Positions 23,641 through 35,563 of a stretch of 64,000 nt of DNA are shown here, piece after piece. Numbering within the stretch: position 1 is the stretch's first letter; every line of letters begins with the position of its first letter. Where the stretch lies: the NCBI RefSeq assembly GCF_002078875.1, contig NC_034412.1, forward strand, positions 34,803,530 through 34,867,529, in the 5' to 3' direction. The notes beneath the pieces are model-generated. The model made no database searches, was not told the origin of the DNA, and saw nothing but the letters and a program-made list of their open reading frames with translations. The position numbers and the translations under genes were made by a program. The DNA comes from Numida meleagris (taxonomy: Eukaryota; Chordata; Aves; Galliformes; Numididae).

Positions 23641-24081
23641 CTCAAGTCCCAGCACCGACGTGGTTATGTTGCTGGTGGTTATGACGCTGCTTTGTCCGTA
23701 GGCGTTTAGAACCAACTGTGCAGGTGGCGTATTCCTCGTACGATTGTACCAAGAGGCCAAGCTGCAACGTACAGTTAACACATGCGTTCGGCGCGGCCAG
23801 TTAAGGAAACGAAGCCTTTCAGTTACCACCTTCTTGCAAAAGTGAGGCAAAATGTGACTGGATGACATCTAAAGCGCACGGGTAAACATACGTGTGCCAG
23901 CCATTAGGAGATATGCGCCTCTTTGTTCCCGTGTAGGTCCTTGGCACTCCATAAGCAAACCAGCAGATCCATACGCAGTGGCTGGAATTCATCATGCTGC
24001 TGTATGGAGGCACTGGGTGCTGAAGAAGAATCTGACTTTGGCAAGGTGAAGGATGCATTTTCAGCTGAGGATTGAACTCAA

Positions 24082-24232
24082 TCAGTAGATTTAGACTGGA
24101 TATTAGGAAGAAATTCTTTACTGTGAGGATGGTGAGACACTGGGACAGGTTGCCCAGAGAAGCATGCCTCCTCCCTGGAAGCATTCAAGGCCGGGTTGGA
24201 TGGGGCTGTGAGCAACCTGGTCTAGAGGCAGT
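24082..24232 (+). mobile_element. CR1 LINE fragment, 3' tail missing
   Basis: ATTAGGAAGAAATTCTTTAC, then GGTGAGACACTGGGACAGGT and a GTTGGATGGGGCTGTGAGCA block. Unusually, the octamer tail is absent, so it is truncated at both ends. Confidence 0.88.
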
Positions 24233-26022
24233 GGGCTGCTTCCACTGTGATGGTTTACCTGCCAGAACGGGTTTCTGGGCTTGGTCTTCATATGCTTTAA
24301 CTGAACGTCTTTTCTTGTAAGTTGCATTTTCGGTACTATTTTCACACATCTCTGTGTAAGCAAGAATAGAGATAAGAAAGATTAAAATAAATATTTGACA
24401 AAACACAGGCTCATGGGCGAAAGAACTAATAGGATTATTCTGCGTGCACATTGCTGCCGTCCTTCATCTCCAAGGGTACACAAACAAAGAATAACTACCC
24501 GTAACAGTAGGTAATAGTCACTGCCATGGAACGCTTTCTGACTGTAGAGATCCAGCTGATACTGCTGGTTAAAGTATTTGCCCTGCTGTTATTTAAGAAA
24601 CGTAATTTTAAAAGGTGAACAGCAGGTCATTATCCCTCCTTAAGCCCAAGTCTCTCTGAGGGTGGTAGTAGAAGGCAACCACCGAGCACAAAAAGAAGAA
24701 ACCAGGACTGTTTTCTTCAGCTACCCCTTATGTTTTTGAATGTCCTAATGTAACTGATGGATTGACTGAGCAGCATGATACAGAAGCATCCTGCACAATT
24801 CAACCAGCAGCATTTGTGTCAAGTCAGACGTTCTCTGCTGGATCACTCAGTTGCATAAAGAACCAAATGAAGCTTTGGGTTAAGAGTTTACACTTGCTTG
24901 TTAGACACTGAAAAAGACCATCAACTTTAGAATAGAAAGTGACATTAAATCCCTGATATATATATTATCACCTTTACCTTTTGCCATATTTGCAGTAATA
25001 AGGCACTGCATCTTTTTAATAATTCATAGAAAGCTGTGAAAAAAAAATAAAAAATGCATGCTTTATTTTTAAAGTAATAACTGGTTACAGAGTTTGTTTT
25101 CCAAATGCAGATTTTAATATATTTTAAGAGTAAAAAAAAAAATAAGCTAGATTGAACCTTGTTTCTTGTACATTTGTGTATTTCAGAAGCACTTTAAAAG
25201 GAGACCTACAAATTTTTCATGCTTACCCCAGCAGGTCCAACTAGAATGTATCGTCAACACCAAATACTCTTTGCATCAGTTCTGGAGACTGAAGCAGTAA
25301 GAACTGACTGCAAAGACAACAGCAGCAGGCTCTGAATATCTCTAGTTAAAGATTATCACAAGACAAAGTAGAACAATTCCCAAAACCTGTAGTACAAAAA
25401 GATGTCGCTTTGGTTCTTAATAATCTATACAAAAAGAGATTTCTACATAAGCATAAATAACATAATTTTAAAAAAAGGACAGATACTCATATGAAGATAT
25501 TTCTAAGTAATTAAAAACGCACAACAGAAAGCTACACTCCTAAACCAGGCTGTGGGAAGGCTTTATTTTGGTACCCACCAACAAAACTGCCATCTGCTGA
25601 GATTTCCCTACACGTTGTTTGCACAGACCCACACTGTGAGGATGCACCTGCTGGACTTTCGAACTAAATCCAGTAGCTAATGCTCCTCATCAGCTGTCTC
25701 AGAGCAATCAACGTGTGGGCATGGAGACAGACAGGAAAGACCTGGTCACCCTTCAATTTCTTACCCACATTTCTTCACATTGTTGCAGCTCCTCTGTCTT
25801 CCTAAACTGTAACACGCCACTGCTGCTGAAGCCAAGATTGTCTGACACAACCATCACACCCTCCTATCACCGAATAAAAATACTTGTTAATAGAGAGAAA
25901 TACTTTCTAGTTTATTTTTATCCTGTAGCACTCCAGTGTTTTAAGAGTCAGATGACTCATTTAAGAAGCCACACTGGAAAAAATGAATGAACATCTGCCA
26001 TCTCTTAAGACACACCACCTCT

Positions 26023-26255
26023 CACAGAATCGTAGAATCCTTAGTTGGAAGGGACCTCTGAAGGCCATCTAGTCCAACTCCCCTGCAATGAACAGGGACA
26101 CCACAGCTGGATCAGGTTGCCCAGGGCCTTATCTAGCCTCATCTTGAAAGTCTCCAGGGATGGGGCATCAACCACAACACTAGGTAACCTGTTCCAGTGC
26201 CTCACCACCCTCACTGTAAAAGATATTTTCCTTATATCTAATGAGCTCTCCCCAT
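26023..26255 (-). mobile_element. CR1 LINE 3' fragment
   Basis: CACAGAATCGTAGAATCC start, TTGGAAGGGACCTCTGAAGG, and CCAGGGATGGGGCATCAACC through TCACCACCCTCACTGTAAAA, in reverse orientation. Confidence 0.92.
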
Positions 26256-26689
26256 GGTCTTCAAGAGCAGGAATCAGACCTGAGATCGAGCAACTGAAGC
26301 TGACCTGTCAGTGATTCCCCCACATGAAACTCTGCACACCTGTGATTGCAAAAATCCAAAGGGCCAACGCCTAATGTGTTGGTCCACTCTTGGAACCACC
26401 CTTAGGATGCAGGCCACCAGACCTGCCGCGTGGCTTCTGATTCTGTGCAGAAGGTGCTTTGATTTCCAACCATTCAAAAATGTATCAGAATGCGGCCAAG
26501 CAAGTCTGTCAGCTCCTGTTGTGCTCTCCAATCAAATTTTGCATACAATTTAGAGGAATAGGAATTCTTTCCGCTGTTCTTGAAGGTTCAACCCATGTTT
26601 ACTAAAACAACCATTCATTATAATACAATGGAGGTGCCTACCAGTATTAAACGAAATGCCTGGACTGAATCTGTGGCAAAGAAGGCTCC

Positions 26690-27145
26690 ACAGAATCATT
26701 AAGGTTGGAAGAGACCTCTGAGATCATCTAGTCCAATCGTCAGCCCATCCCCACCATGCCCACTAACCATGTCCCTCAGTGCCACATCACCGTGATTCTT
26801 GAACACCTCCAGGGATGGTGACACCCCCCCCCCCCCCCGGGCAGGTTGATCCAGCGTCTCACCACTCTATTAAGTTTTTCATACTGTCCAGCCTGAACCT
26901 CCCCTGGTGCAACTTGAGGCCATCACCTCTCATCCTATTGCTGTTACCTGGGAGAAGAGGCCAACCCCCAGCACGCCTCAACCTCCCTTCTGGCAGTTGT
27001 AGAGAGTGATAAGGTCTCCCTTGAGCCTCCTCTACTCCGGACTGAACAATCCCTGTTCCCTCAGTTGCTCCCCATAAGACTTGTGCTCCGGACCCTTCAC
27101 AGTTCTGTTGCCCTTCTCTGGACACACTTCAGAACCCCAACGTGT
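26690..27145 (-). mobile_element. CR1 LINE 3' fragment (about 455 bp) next to the ELMOD2 promoter
   Basis: The longest CR1 copy in the window. It has ACAGAATCATTAAGGTTGGA, the CCTCCAGGGATGGTGACACC block, TCATCCTATTGCTGTTACCT and GTTGCCCTTCTCTGGACACA. A run of 15 C interrupts it at 26824-26838. Orientation is reverse, opposite to ELMOD2. Confidence 0.93.
26824..26838. repeat. Poly(C) run of 15
   Basis: A homopolymer expansion of a C-rich spot in the CR1 copy. The other strand is a G15 run, able to form a G-quadruplex and prone to sequencing length error. Confidence 0.9.
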
Positions 27146-27289
27146 TGTAGTGAGGGGTATGGCACAGAGGCCCTCCTCGCAAGCACCCAGCCCAGGCAAA
27201 TTCACATCTCCTTTCTGATCACGTTTCCCTTGAGTTACAGCGAGAGGGACACATCTCCAAGCACACAGCTTTGTACAGACTTCAGCAAG

Positions 27290-27985
27290 CAGCCATTAAG
27301 CGCCTGCGTTAAGGCACCAGCAGAGCGGCGAAGGTGTGCGCTGGTGCCAGGCTGCGGCTGAGGCGGCCACCTGTCCCTGCGCACCGTGCCGCCCCACGAC
27401 TGAGAGGCCGGCGCTCGGCCACGCAGGGTCCGCACTGCATCGCACGGCAACCGCGGCGGGAAGGGCTCTGCCCTCCCCTCCCAGTCGCCGCTCCCCGGCG
27501 GCCCCGCAGCCGACACTTCCGTCCCCCCTTCCCGGCATCACTTCCAGGTCAGGAAGGCACCGGGCGGCTTCCGGCGGGAGGCTGCGGGGCGCCGAGCGCT
27601 GCCGGCCCGCGGGGCTGAGGGGCGCCGGCAGCTCCGCGTTGAGGGGGGCTCCCCGCGGGCAGAGATGTTGGTGCACTTGTGGGGGTTCCTGTACAGCAGC
27701 TACTTCCGGTTCTGGCTGAAGTGGCTCTGGAGGCTGCTGACGGGGAAGTGCGAGCTGCAGCGCGTCTTTGAGGGCGCGAAGGAGGGCGCGCGGAGGACGC
27801 TGGGCATAGGTAAACGGGGGTGGGGAGGGCGGCCGCGGGAGCTCGTGCGGAGATGCGTGCGTCCCGACGTCACCGCGTGCGCCCCAGCGTTACCGCGTGC
27901 GTCCTGCGGGCGGGGGGAACGGTGCCTGGGTGGGGGGAGCCCCGCGGGGCCGCGCTCGCTGCCTCCTGCTGACGCGAGCTCGGAG
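27290..27985 (+). promoter_or_regulatory. CpG island / ELMOD2 promoter and first exon
   Basis: About 0.7 kb of GC- and CpG-rich DNA spanning the ELMOD2 start codon and exon 1. CTTCCG/TTCCGG ETS-type cores occur near 27515 and 27568, just upstream of the start codon. No TATA box is evident. This is a typical housekeeping promoter. Confidence 0.8.
27665..27809 (+). CDS. ELMOD2: ELMOD2 coding exon 1
   Basis: ATG in GCAGAGATG context; encodes 48 codons ending RRTLGI plus one base, donor GTAAAC. The aromatic N-terminus and TGKCELQR match ELMOD2. Confidence 0.95.
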
Positions 27986-30900
27986 CTGTTTGCCGGTGTT
28001 GTCCTCCTTCCGTTAAAAAAGCCACACATACATAAAATAATACACTGATTCGTTTCTGAGAGGAGGGAGGCGGGTCAAATGCTGCCAATACGAGTCTGAT
28101 TTCAGTATTGCGCTCAACAACCATCAACAACGTCCGTGGCTTAAGGCTTTCAGTTGCCCGATCCCTGTTGGTTTTAGTATTGCTCTGCCCGTGTAATCAA
28201 AAAATTGCTCAGAATAATGCAAGAACGCCTATTGTAAATTAATAAAACCAAGCCAGTTCAATGTAAGTGTCTTTTCTTGTGTTATTGTTGCAGAACGTTC
28301 ACTGGGATCATCAAAAAATAAGGTAATTATTAAAAATCATAAAATTATGATAAATAAGGTAACTATTTATTATCATTAACCTTATTTCAGAGGCAGATGC
28401 CTGAAAATGCTTGTTGAGGGAAGAAGAAAGTAGAGGAGGAAGAGACAGCGGGAGAAGAACACCGTTCTGGGTTCTGCATGCCAGGATTTGTCATGGCTTT
28501 CAAAAATAACCCCGCACCCCTTCAGTGCTCCTCAGCAGCAGTCAGACAAGTCATGGTGCTGAGTTGTTCTTCCTGGAGAAGGTCGCTTCTCCCTGTCACA
28601 ACAGTCTGCCTTGCTGGTTTTGTAGAAACCAGAGATGAGACATGGGCGGGTGACACAGAGAGAGCAGTTATGTGCTGCCTGGACAATACTTGCTCAAATC
28701 ATTAGGAAGAGTGCAAGTCTGCAGGTAGACTTTTAACTAACAAGCTCATGCTGAGTGTTCCTTAGCAGTTAGATACCGTAGTTAACGCTCAATGCCCTCA
28801 AATCTGTGCACCTTCAAAGACCCACAGCGTGGGTGGGTCTTTGAGCATCTCTCAGTTCAATTCTAAAGAAGTAACTGTCATGGTCGCCGAAACAGAGCGG
28901 TGTTGGTGTGAGTGTAAATTGTACTAAGAATGTGTCATGACCATGGGAAATGCAGAAAAAGTAAATAGTTGCAAAGTGGCTTCAGAGTGTATTTATTATT
29001 AGTTTGCCCTTTGCTGTAGAGGACTGTAGAATGGCAGAAGTTTATATTGAGTTCTGTTGTTTCAGCTCAGGATTCGTACCTCAATTTCATTGGTTTACTC
29101 TCTCCTAACTCTGAAGCATTATTTCCTTATTGAAGTTTTGCCACTTTTGCTCCTTGATAGCTGCATTTATTTAGACTGAGGTTAGGAAGATCATCTTTCA
29201 GTTCAGCATTTGAAGGCAAACATGAACCTAAACTTGCATGTTTTATTTTTTGAGGGTCACCTACAAATTACACGTTTTAATTGAGATTAAATTTAATAAT
29301 TAAATTACTGAAGATGATCTTGTCTGTGATTTGAGCACATTTATCGTACACATTTTCAATTTATTGACTGTTCCCTTTTCATAGTTTTTGAAGAATACTC
29401 ATGTGGCAGGCATCCAGGGGCTGAGAAGTAACAGGAGTAAAGCAGGTGATAGATTTCTGCATTAATTTCTGCATTCCTCATGAGGTCTTTTGCTCTGTAA
29501 ACTTCTTAGGTTCTAAGAAATGCTCTAAACGCTGATGAAACTGAAATAGAGAAGTGTGTCAGAGATGTAATGAAAGAAAAGAAAATTGAACAGAAGGATA
29601 TCAGGTACGTTTAGAACTCTAACACAGGATCTTCAAGGCCAGTAATTCTAACTTCTTGTCACATTCCTGCTGTCGCTTGGTCTGATTCAATCATTGGGCA
29701 GTTCAGCACAAGCCTTTATGTGGAGTTAGGAAATAAGATGTAGCTATGTCCTGTCAAAGTTCTGGAAAATAAATTGCGAAGTTTAAATTGGCACGAATTT
29801 GTGATAATCGCCTCCATATCTCACAGGTCAGTTGTGTTACTCCTTGCTTTTAAGTAGCAGCATTATCGCAGAAGTTGAGACATGAACTGTGTAGTTGTTC
29901 AGATACATTTGAGAGAATATCACGATGCCAGATTCGTGTTTGCATTCCTCTGCAGAAGTAAGTACGAGTGATTGAGGGGAAAACCTGAACTTGAATTTTG
30001 ACTATTCAGAATGAAACTCTTCTTTGAAGTTGTAACATTTATGACAAAGTTTGGATTGAGGCTTACAAAAAGGCTGGGGGTATGTGAAGGTACAGTAGTC
30101 AGGATGATGCGTGGAGTTTTTGTGTCATCAGAGATTTTAGCTGAGTGTCTTTACTTTCATGCACTTAAGTGAAGAGGGCCTGACTGTGCAGCTCTCAAAT
30201 CACCTAGTGGTTTTATGAATAGAAGTAGGATCCAAATAGCAGTACCAGTATGCTGAAGTATGAAATGTAAACATAAAGCCTTTCCAAATTTTAACATTTA
30301 CGTTGTGCTTATCTTTCTTAACATCGTTCAAGCAAGAATGTATGGCTAACTATGCCTCTTAATAGCTTCTGTTATTTGTTATCATTCCAGGTTTAAGACA
30401 AATCTGCATATGTCCTTACTGCAGATAACAGGTTATAAAAAACTGTACTTGGATGTGGAAAATCTGAGGAAGGTCACGTATGATTCAGATAACGAGGAAC
30501 ACGAGGAACAGTTAATTGAGGTAAAAAAAACACAAAAGCAAAAGCTGTACCCATTGCCCACCGTCAAGTCCAGCAGTTGTAATGAACTTGATTTAACATC
30601 AGCATTATGAACAGCTGCCCAAATTAAAGCTCTTTTCTACTTGCAAACTGCTAGGCCGTTGTAGACTCATCAAAATAAAACATCAAAGCAAAACAAGTGA
30701 GTAAACTAAAGTTGCCTGCACTGCGATCATCTGCTGTAAAATCAGACAGAACACCGGCAGCAGACTAATTTTCCTAACAGGTTACTGAAGAATCTTAACT
30801 AACAATATGTACAATTTCACCCACGCTTCTATAAATTTCTCAGCTAACACTTACTTAATAGAAAGAAAAGAATCAACCCACTCGTGTTTTCTTATTACTG

Positions 30901-33900
30901 CATCACAGTGTTGAAGAGCACAGTTCTGTCTTCCAGTTTTTAATTATCAGTACAAGTAATAGCGTTCAAATAATACAATTCTGTTTAAGGCTTTTAAAAG
31001 AACTTCTAACGTGCAAATGCGTTAGCATGGCATTTTCTTAGTAATTCTTAATGACTCCAACTTGCCATGGAAGTCCCAAATTTATGCAGTGTGATTTGTT
31101 GTGAATTTGTATTTAAGTATATTGCTGTCCTATCAGAATAGGATAAGTTTATTTTGGAAGTGAAGCAAGTCTTTGCTTCTATAGTGTCTGTGAAGGGAAA
31201 CTAACACTTTTAATGTTAAATGTAATCATTTTCATATCTGCCTGATTAAGCTATTACAGTATGACTCCTGGTCGCCACTGACAGAGAGCAGTGTGCAGGC
31301 TGTATGTATCCTGTGCCATGGTCAATGGTCTCTGACGTGCTCTGAATTATGAGTTAGAATACTTTAGAGCAATGCATAACATGGTAACTTGTTTGTGCAG
31401 CTCTGGAATTTGCTGATGCCTCAAGAAAATCTGAAGGCCAGAATCACGAAGCAGTGGTGTGACATTGGCTTCCAAGGCGATGACCCCAAAACAGACTTCA
31501 GAGGAATGGGCCTGCTGGGATTAGTGAATCTGGTGTAAGTGAAACAAACTGCTGAAGTTCTGTTGTCATGAGTTTGCAGTTTCTATGAATTCGCACTAAT
31601 TAATTCTATTTTCAATAAAGACCAAATGAAAGCACTTAGAAATGGTGCTTACGTACAGACAAAACCAATATTTTAAAATAAGTGGATGATTCTAGCAGCT
31701 GTACTTCTTCAGATGTCTTGTTGGCTGAAGACAAGGTGAGGGGAGAAACCAAGTTGCTGCAGACACCTTGTTCTGGGCACCATTTGATTGGTTTTGACTT
31801 AAAAGTAACTTGCTGAAAGCTTTTTAAGTTTCTGAATTAATAACTGCATTGAAAACCATGTTTGAATACCTTTGCTAAGCTAGTCGGTGGGCTTAGCTGA
31901 ACTTCACATCAGTTGTGTTGCTTTTTTAAATTGTATTGGCACAAACTGAATATAATTTAATTTTGTGACGTCTCCTTGGTTTTTGTTTTGTGATGTTTTT
32001 AGTACAAAGCAGTACTCAGCTCTAGTTTAAAGCTACACACGCTGATGTTGAACACAATATTTTTTAACGTGAACTTAAAAATAATGGAAGGTTTTGTTTC
32101 ATGCTGGCAGGTATTTTAGTAAGCATTTCACCAATGAAGCTCGTCAGATCCTTTCTCATTCAAATCACCCAAAGCTGGGGTAAGTCATAAGACTTTTTCT
32201 TGCTATTTTTTGTGGAAGAGCATGTGAAGACTGTCAGGTACTTTTTCTGAAAATAAAGAGGAAAATATTTGTGTTTTTTCCATTTGAGTAGAAGCCAAAG
32301 CAGAAAGGCTTGAGAAACTGAACACAAATCATTTTCAGAACCAGAACTGTTGGCAGTTTTTTTTAGAACAGACTCAATAGGACTAAAATGATGCAAAGTA
32401 GTGGCTCTGGTTAACACTGTGAACACTTGGAATATCACAGCTGTATTTTTAATAGGTTTAGGTTAGATGTAGAAATGAGTACTTATTTTTCACCTTCTTA
32501 TTTATGCCACGTAGTATGGTATAGATTCTCTCTAATCTTTTTTGCTGGACTTTTGTTCTGTACTAAGTAAATACAAGTAGATGTTTTGCTGCTGTTCAAG
32601 GGTTTAACTTCAATTTTGAAAGCTGTGTATTAAAACATGTATATTTTAGAACAACTCAGGTACAGAAAAGAGATGGTAAATCTGTATAATGTTGTTCGAT
32701 TCATCTATTCCCCCAGTTAACACAATCACCTGCCAAGAATGGGAAACCTTTATGACTTTCATTGTCAGGAATATTACCGTACCTAATTAGACGACTAACT
32801 AGATTCCTGAGCCATTTACATTAATTAAGTACGTATCACTGACATAAATTCCTCTTCTCTTTAAACACGCATTTTAACAGTCCTTTAAAAACTGATGGTG
32901 TGAAGCTTTCTAACCATGCAACAGAAAAGTAGATTTTTAATGCAGAGAATAAGTTGAGGTGACCGTACCGTTGATACTGTAGCAGCTTTTTTCCATGCCC
33001 AATTTTTAATACTCCAGAAGATGCAATCATTTCAAACGAGTAATCTGAATTCAGTATTAATTGACCTTCCCATCTCCTCGTTGCCTCATGGAGGCATTTA
33101 CAAAACTATTGTACAGGAAATTACATGTTTTTCAATAGCTCACTTTTGTGTGGATAGATGAAATAGGGAACTGAAAAAGGGCCTGTAGGTCAGAGTTAGC
33201 TTGTCAACAAGTAATATAGGAAAAATTGACTCTTACAGTTATTGCAGTGCCATCTGTTTCTGGGAAACTTTTAAGTCCTTCAACACATCAGGTTACAAAA
33301 AAAATGAACGGTGATTGCTGTTGCAGATATTCTTACGCAATAGTTGGAATTAATCTGACTGAAATGGCATACAGCTTACTTAAGAATGGTGCTTTGAAGT
33401 CTCATCTGTACAACATGGTCCCTGGATTGCCCCAAATGGAACACTTCCATCAGTTTTACTGTAAGTACCCATGGCTTTTTCAGTACCGATTGCTGGAGGT
33501 AGACCTATAAACAGAGTTTGGTTCGTTTATTTTTGATGCACGCTTCCACTTTTTTCATCATTGGCTGCAGCAAGATCACGTATTGGAACTGCAACCAACA
33601 CTGAGTCACTGTGCTACAGAAATATATGCCGAAGGAGTAAATTTAGGTGGCTTTCTGTATCTGCAGTCTGAAATTTCAGTATTTGCAGATTTTTATTTAT
33701 TTTTAATTCACTATTTCAGCGCCCCAAAGGTTGCTGTTAACAAGGATGAGGCACTTGGTATTTTAAGGGTTTGAACACAGTCTAAAGGATCCTAGTAGGT
33801 GTAACTAGCTCGAGGCAGAAAATTGCGGAGCTCATTTGCGCAGATTGTATTTATTTTCTTCACAGGCTATCTGGTTTATGAGTTTGACAAGTTTTGGTTT

Positions 33901-34023
33901 GAAGAAGAACCAGAAAGTATTATGCACTTCAACCAGTACAGAGAAAAATTCCATGAAAAGATTAAGGGTCTTCTACTGGATTATGATGTGGTACTAACCT
34001 TGCAAAATACAAAGAAACCCTAA
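27665..34023 (+). CDS. ELMOD2: ELMO domain-containing protein 2, complete, 8 coding exons
   Basis: Coding exons: 27665-27809, 28294-28322, 29510-29604, 30391-30520, 31401-31534, 32111-32179, 33327-33460, 33866-34023. The 894 nt close in frame and give 297 residues plus TAA, against about 293 in human. The protein begins MLVHLWGFLYSSYFRFW and is recognisable throughout: TGKCELQR near residue 27, SLLQITGYKKLYLDVE, then the ELMO domain from about 120 to 280. The ELMO GAP signature WCDIGFQGDDP plus TDFRGMG in exon 5 keeps the proposed catalytic Arg (about R167). ELMOD2 is known as a GAP for ARL2 and ARF GTPases on lipid droplets, ER and mitochondria. The N-terminal hydrophobic/aromatic stretch may mediate membrane association (inference). 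The start codon lies in a CpG island, divergent from MGAT4D. Confidence 0.97.
28294..28322 (+). CDS. ELMOD2: ELMOD2 coding exon 2 (29-nt micro-exon)
   Basis: Only 29 nt, after a TTGTTGCAG acceptor; encodes E-RSLGSSKNK and ends in phase 0 at GTAATT. It is needed to join exons 1 and 3 in frame and matches the S-x-x-x-SKNK segment of vertebrate ELMOD2. Confidence 0.92.
29510..29604 (+). CDS. ELMOD2: ELMOD2 coding exon 3
   Basis: CTTAG acceptor, GTACGT donor. Encodes VLRNALNADETEIEKC and MKEKKIEQKDI, a charged helical linker matching the VL....V..EV....DIMKEKNI region. Leaves after two bases of Arg. Confidence 0.94.
30391..30520 (+). CDS. ELMOD2: ELMOD2 coding exon 4
   Basis: Encodes LLQITGYKKLYLDVENLRK and YDSDNEEHEEQLIE, with donor GTAAAA after a phase-0 end. 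If the intron were retained the frame would run only to TGA at 30608. Confidence 0.95.
31401..31534 (+). CDS. ELMOD2: ELMOD2 coding exon 5 (GAP signature)
   Basis: Encodes LWNLLMPQENLKARI, then WCDIGFQGDDPKTDFRGMG, the diagnostic ELMO-domain GAP motif with its invariant Arg. Donor GTAAGT after two bases of Val. Confidence 0.97.
32111..32179 (+). CDS. ELMOD2: ELMOD2 coding exon 6
   Basis: 69 nt; encodes YFSKHFTNEARQILSHSNHP plus KLG. Acceptor GGCAG, donor GTAAGT. Conserved NHPKLGYSYA junction with exon 7. Confidence 0.95.
33327..33460 (+). CDS. ELMOD2: ELMOD2 coding exon 7
   Basis: Encodes YSYAIVGINLTEMAYSLLKN and ends MEHFHQFY plus one base of Cys; donor GTAAGT. Core of the ELMO domain. Confidence 0.96.
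33866..34023 (+). CDS. ELMOD2: ELMOD2 coding exon 8 and stop
   Basis: After CTTCACAG it encodes YLVYEFDKFWFEEEPESIM and MHFNQYREKFHEKIKGLLLD, with C-terminal QNTKKP before TAA. The last few residues differ from the mammalian tail. Confidence 0.96.
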
Positions 34024-35415
34024 CTCCTCTGCAGCATATCACATTCTGCATCAACAAGGGAATTATGCATTTGGTTGAAAGCTTTGCAAGTTTCACTACG
34101 AACTGTATAACAATAGAACTCTTTTGCATAAAAAAGCAAAAAGCAAGCTCAATTCGGTTAAGAAAGCTCGGACAATCAACCTCTGTTTACAGCTCTTATA
34201 TGCTATTCCCCAAAGGACATTTCTGTGTGTGTGCATTTATCTTGTTGTTTAGTTTGGTTTTGTTTTTAACCCCTAAGTCTAAAGATCCTCCGGATCATTT
34301 GCTCTCAATTTCTTTTATACTTCTTGGTGCAAGAGCATGAAGCAGACATTTATTCTGTATGGTGTTTTTCATTAATAGGTTTATCTAATAATTGTATTTT
34401 AAAGCTTTTTTTAGGTGACATTTCTGGTTTTAGGCTTTTTGTGTTCTCGTTCTGTACGTGTAGTCAGTCATCCACTTGTCAGTGTTCTATTTCTGTGACG
34501 AAGGGAATGCATTAGTCATTTACAATCTTGGAGAAGAAGCTTAGTTCATCAACATACTCATGTATGTATTACAAATTACTTCTGGCTGAGGAAGTTTTCT
34601 GTTTGTGGATTTTTACCAGCAAATTTCTATGTTTGGGAAAAGCTTGATTTGCTGTCAAACAGAAAAAGAATCAAAAATCAAGTGTGAGGATCAGGTCCTC
34701 TTTCTGAAAACATTCCTGCTGTGAAACTTTTCCGTTCTTTCTGATCTAAGATGTTTGACTTTGTTGCCAGCCCTTTCTTTTAGCAGGTAATGGGGAATTC
34801 TGATTGGGAAGTACAGGAGAGTAAGAGAGTTCACTCATTAAAATTAAAAAGAAAAAACCACAGTTGGGTCTTTCATATCTATTCGGTGAAAATTAACTCC
34901 AACTTCTAATGAAAATTCATCTTCATTTAAGGATGCAGCTGTGACGTATTCCTTAACCTTGGCATCCTCAGACAATCTAATCAATAGGAGTTCATATGTG
35001 TATTTTGACTAATTGTTGCTTAGAGCAGCTTTAAACAGATTTGGTAAAACCATCACTTCTTTTTGTAGAACCTACTACTAAACAAGTGCCTTCTGCTTTA
35101 TTCAGTCAGTGTTTTATTTTTATTCTGTAACCAGATTGTAGCCTTAGAAGCTCAAGTTATTTGGGAAAAACTCTTTCAGTATATACCTAAGTAGCACACT
35201 GGCACAACATTTTTATGCTAACAAAAGCTTTCATGGTTTTTAATTTTTAAATCATCTCAGGTAAATTAGTTAACTTTAGTCAGTGACTCATAATGATGAG
35301 GTTCTTGAAGAACACAGATTTGGAGCAGGAGAGTAAAGAGACAAACCCCTTTAGGTAACGAGTAATGCTACACTACATAAACAGTACATTTATTATTGTC
35401 ATATGTAATATTATG

Positions 35416-35563
35416 TCTCCTTGGGGAGATTAAAAACCCACGTGGACGAGGTCCTGAGCAAGCTGCTCTAGGTGACCCTGCTTAAAGCAGGGGGCAATTG
35501 GACCATGGGGCCTCCAGAGGTGCCTCCCCACTTCAATAATTACGTGATCCTCTGTCGTATAAA
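35416..35563 (+). mobile_element. CR1 LINE 3' fragment (diverged)
   Basis: Contains AAACCCACGTGGACGAGGTC, CTGCTCTAGGTGACCCTGCT and a GGGGGCAATTGGACCATGGG / CTCCAGAGGTGCCTCCCC block, the order seen in older CR1 subfamilies. The tail is degenerate. Confidence 0.75.

Larger units (their letters stand above)
23641..27290. other. Divergent intergenic interval between MGAT4D and ELMOD2
   Basis: No gene recognised. It contains CR1 fragments at 24082-24232, 26023-26255 and 26690-27145; the remainder is AT-rich. Confidence 0.55.
27810..33865 (+). other. ELMOD2 introns
   Basis: Introns 27810-28293, 28323-29509, 29605-30390, 30521-31400, 31535-32110, 32180-33326 and 33461-33865. I found no repeat family, RNA gene or extra exon in them. 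Confidence 0.6.

Noticed and set aside
23320..23868. Long overlapping open frames (up to 223 codons) around 23.0-23.9 kb
   Set aside because: They are GC-rich CpG-island artefacts. Only the short minus-strand frame starting at 23414 matches a known protein and splices in phase.
27235..28130. Other long open frames in the ELMOD2 CpG island
   Set aside because: High GC removes stop codons in all frames. Only the frame beginning at 27665 encodes ELMOD2.
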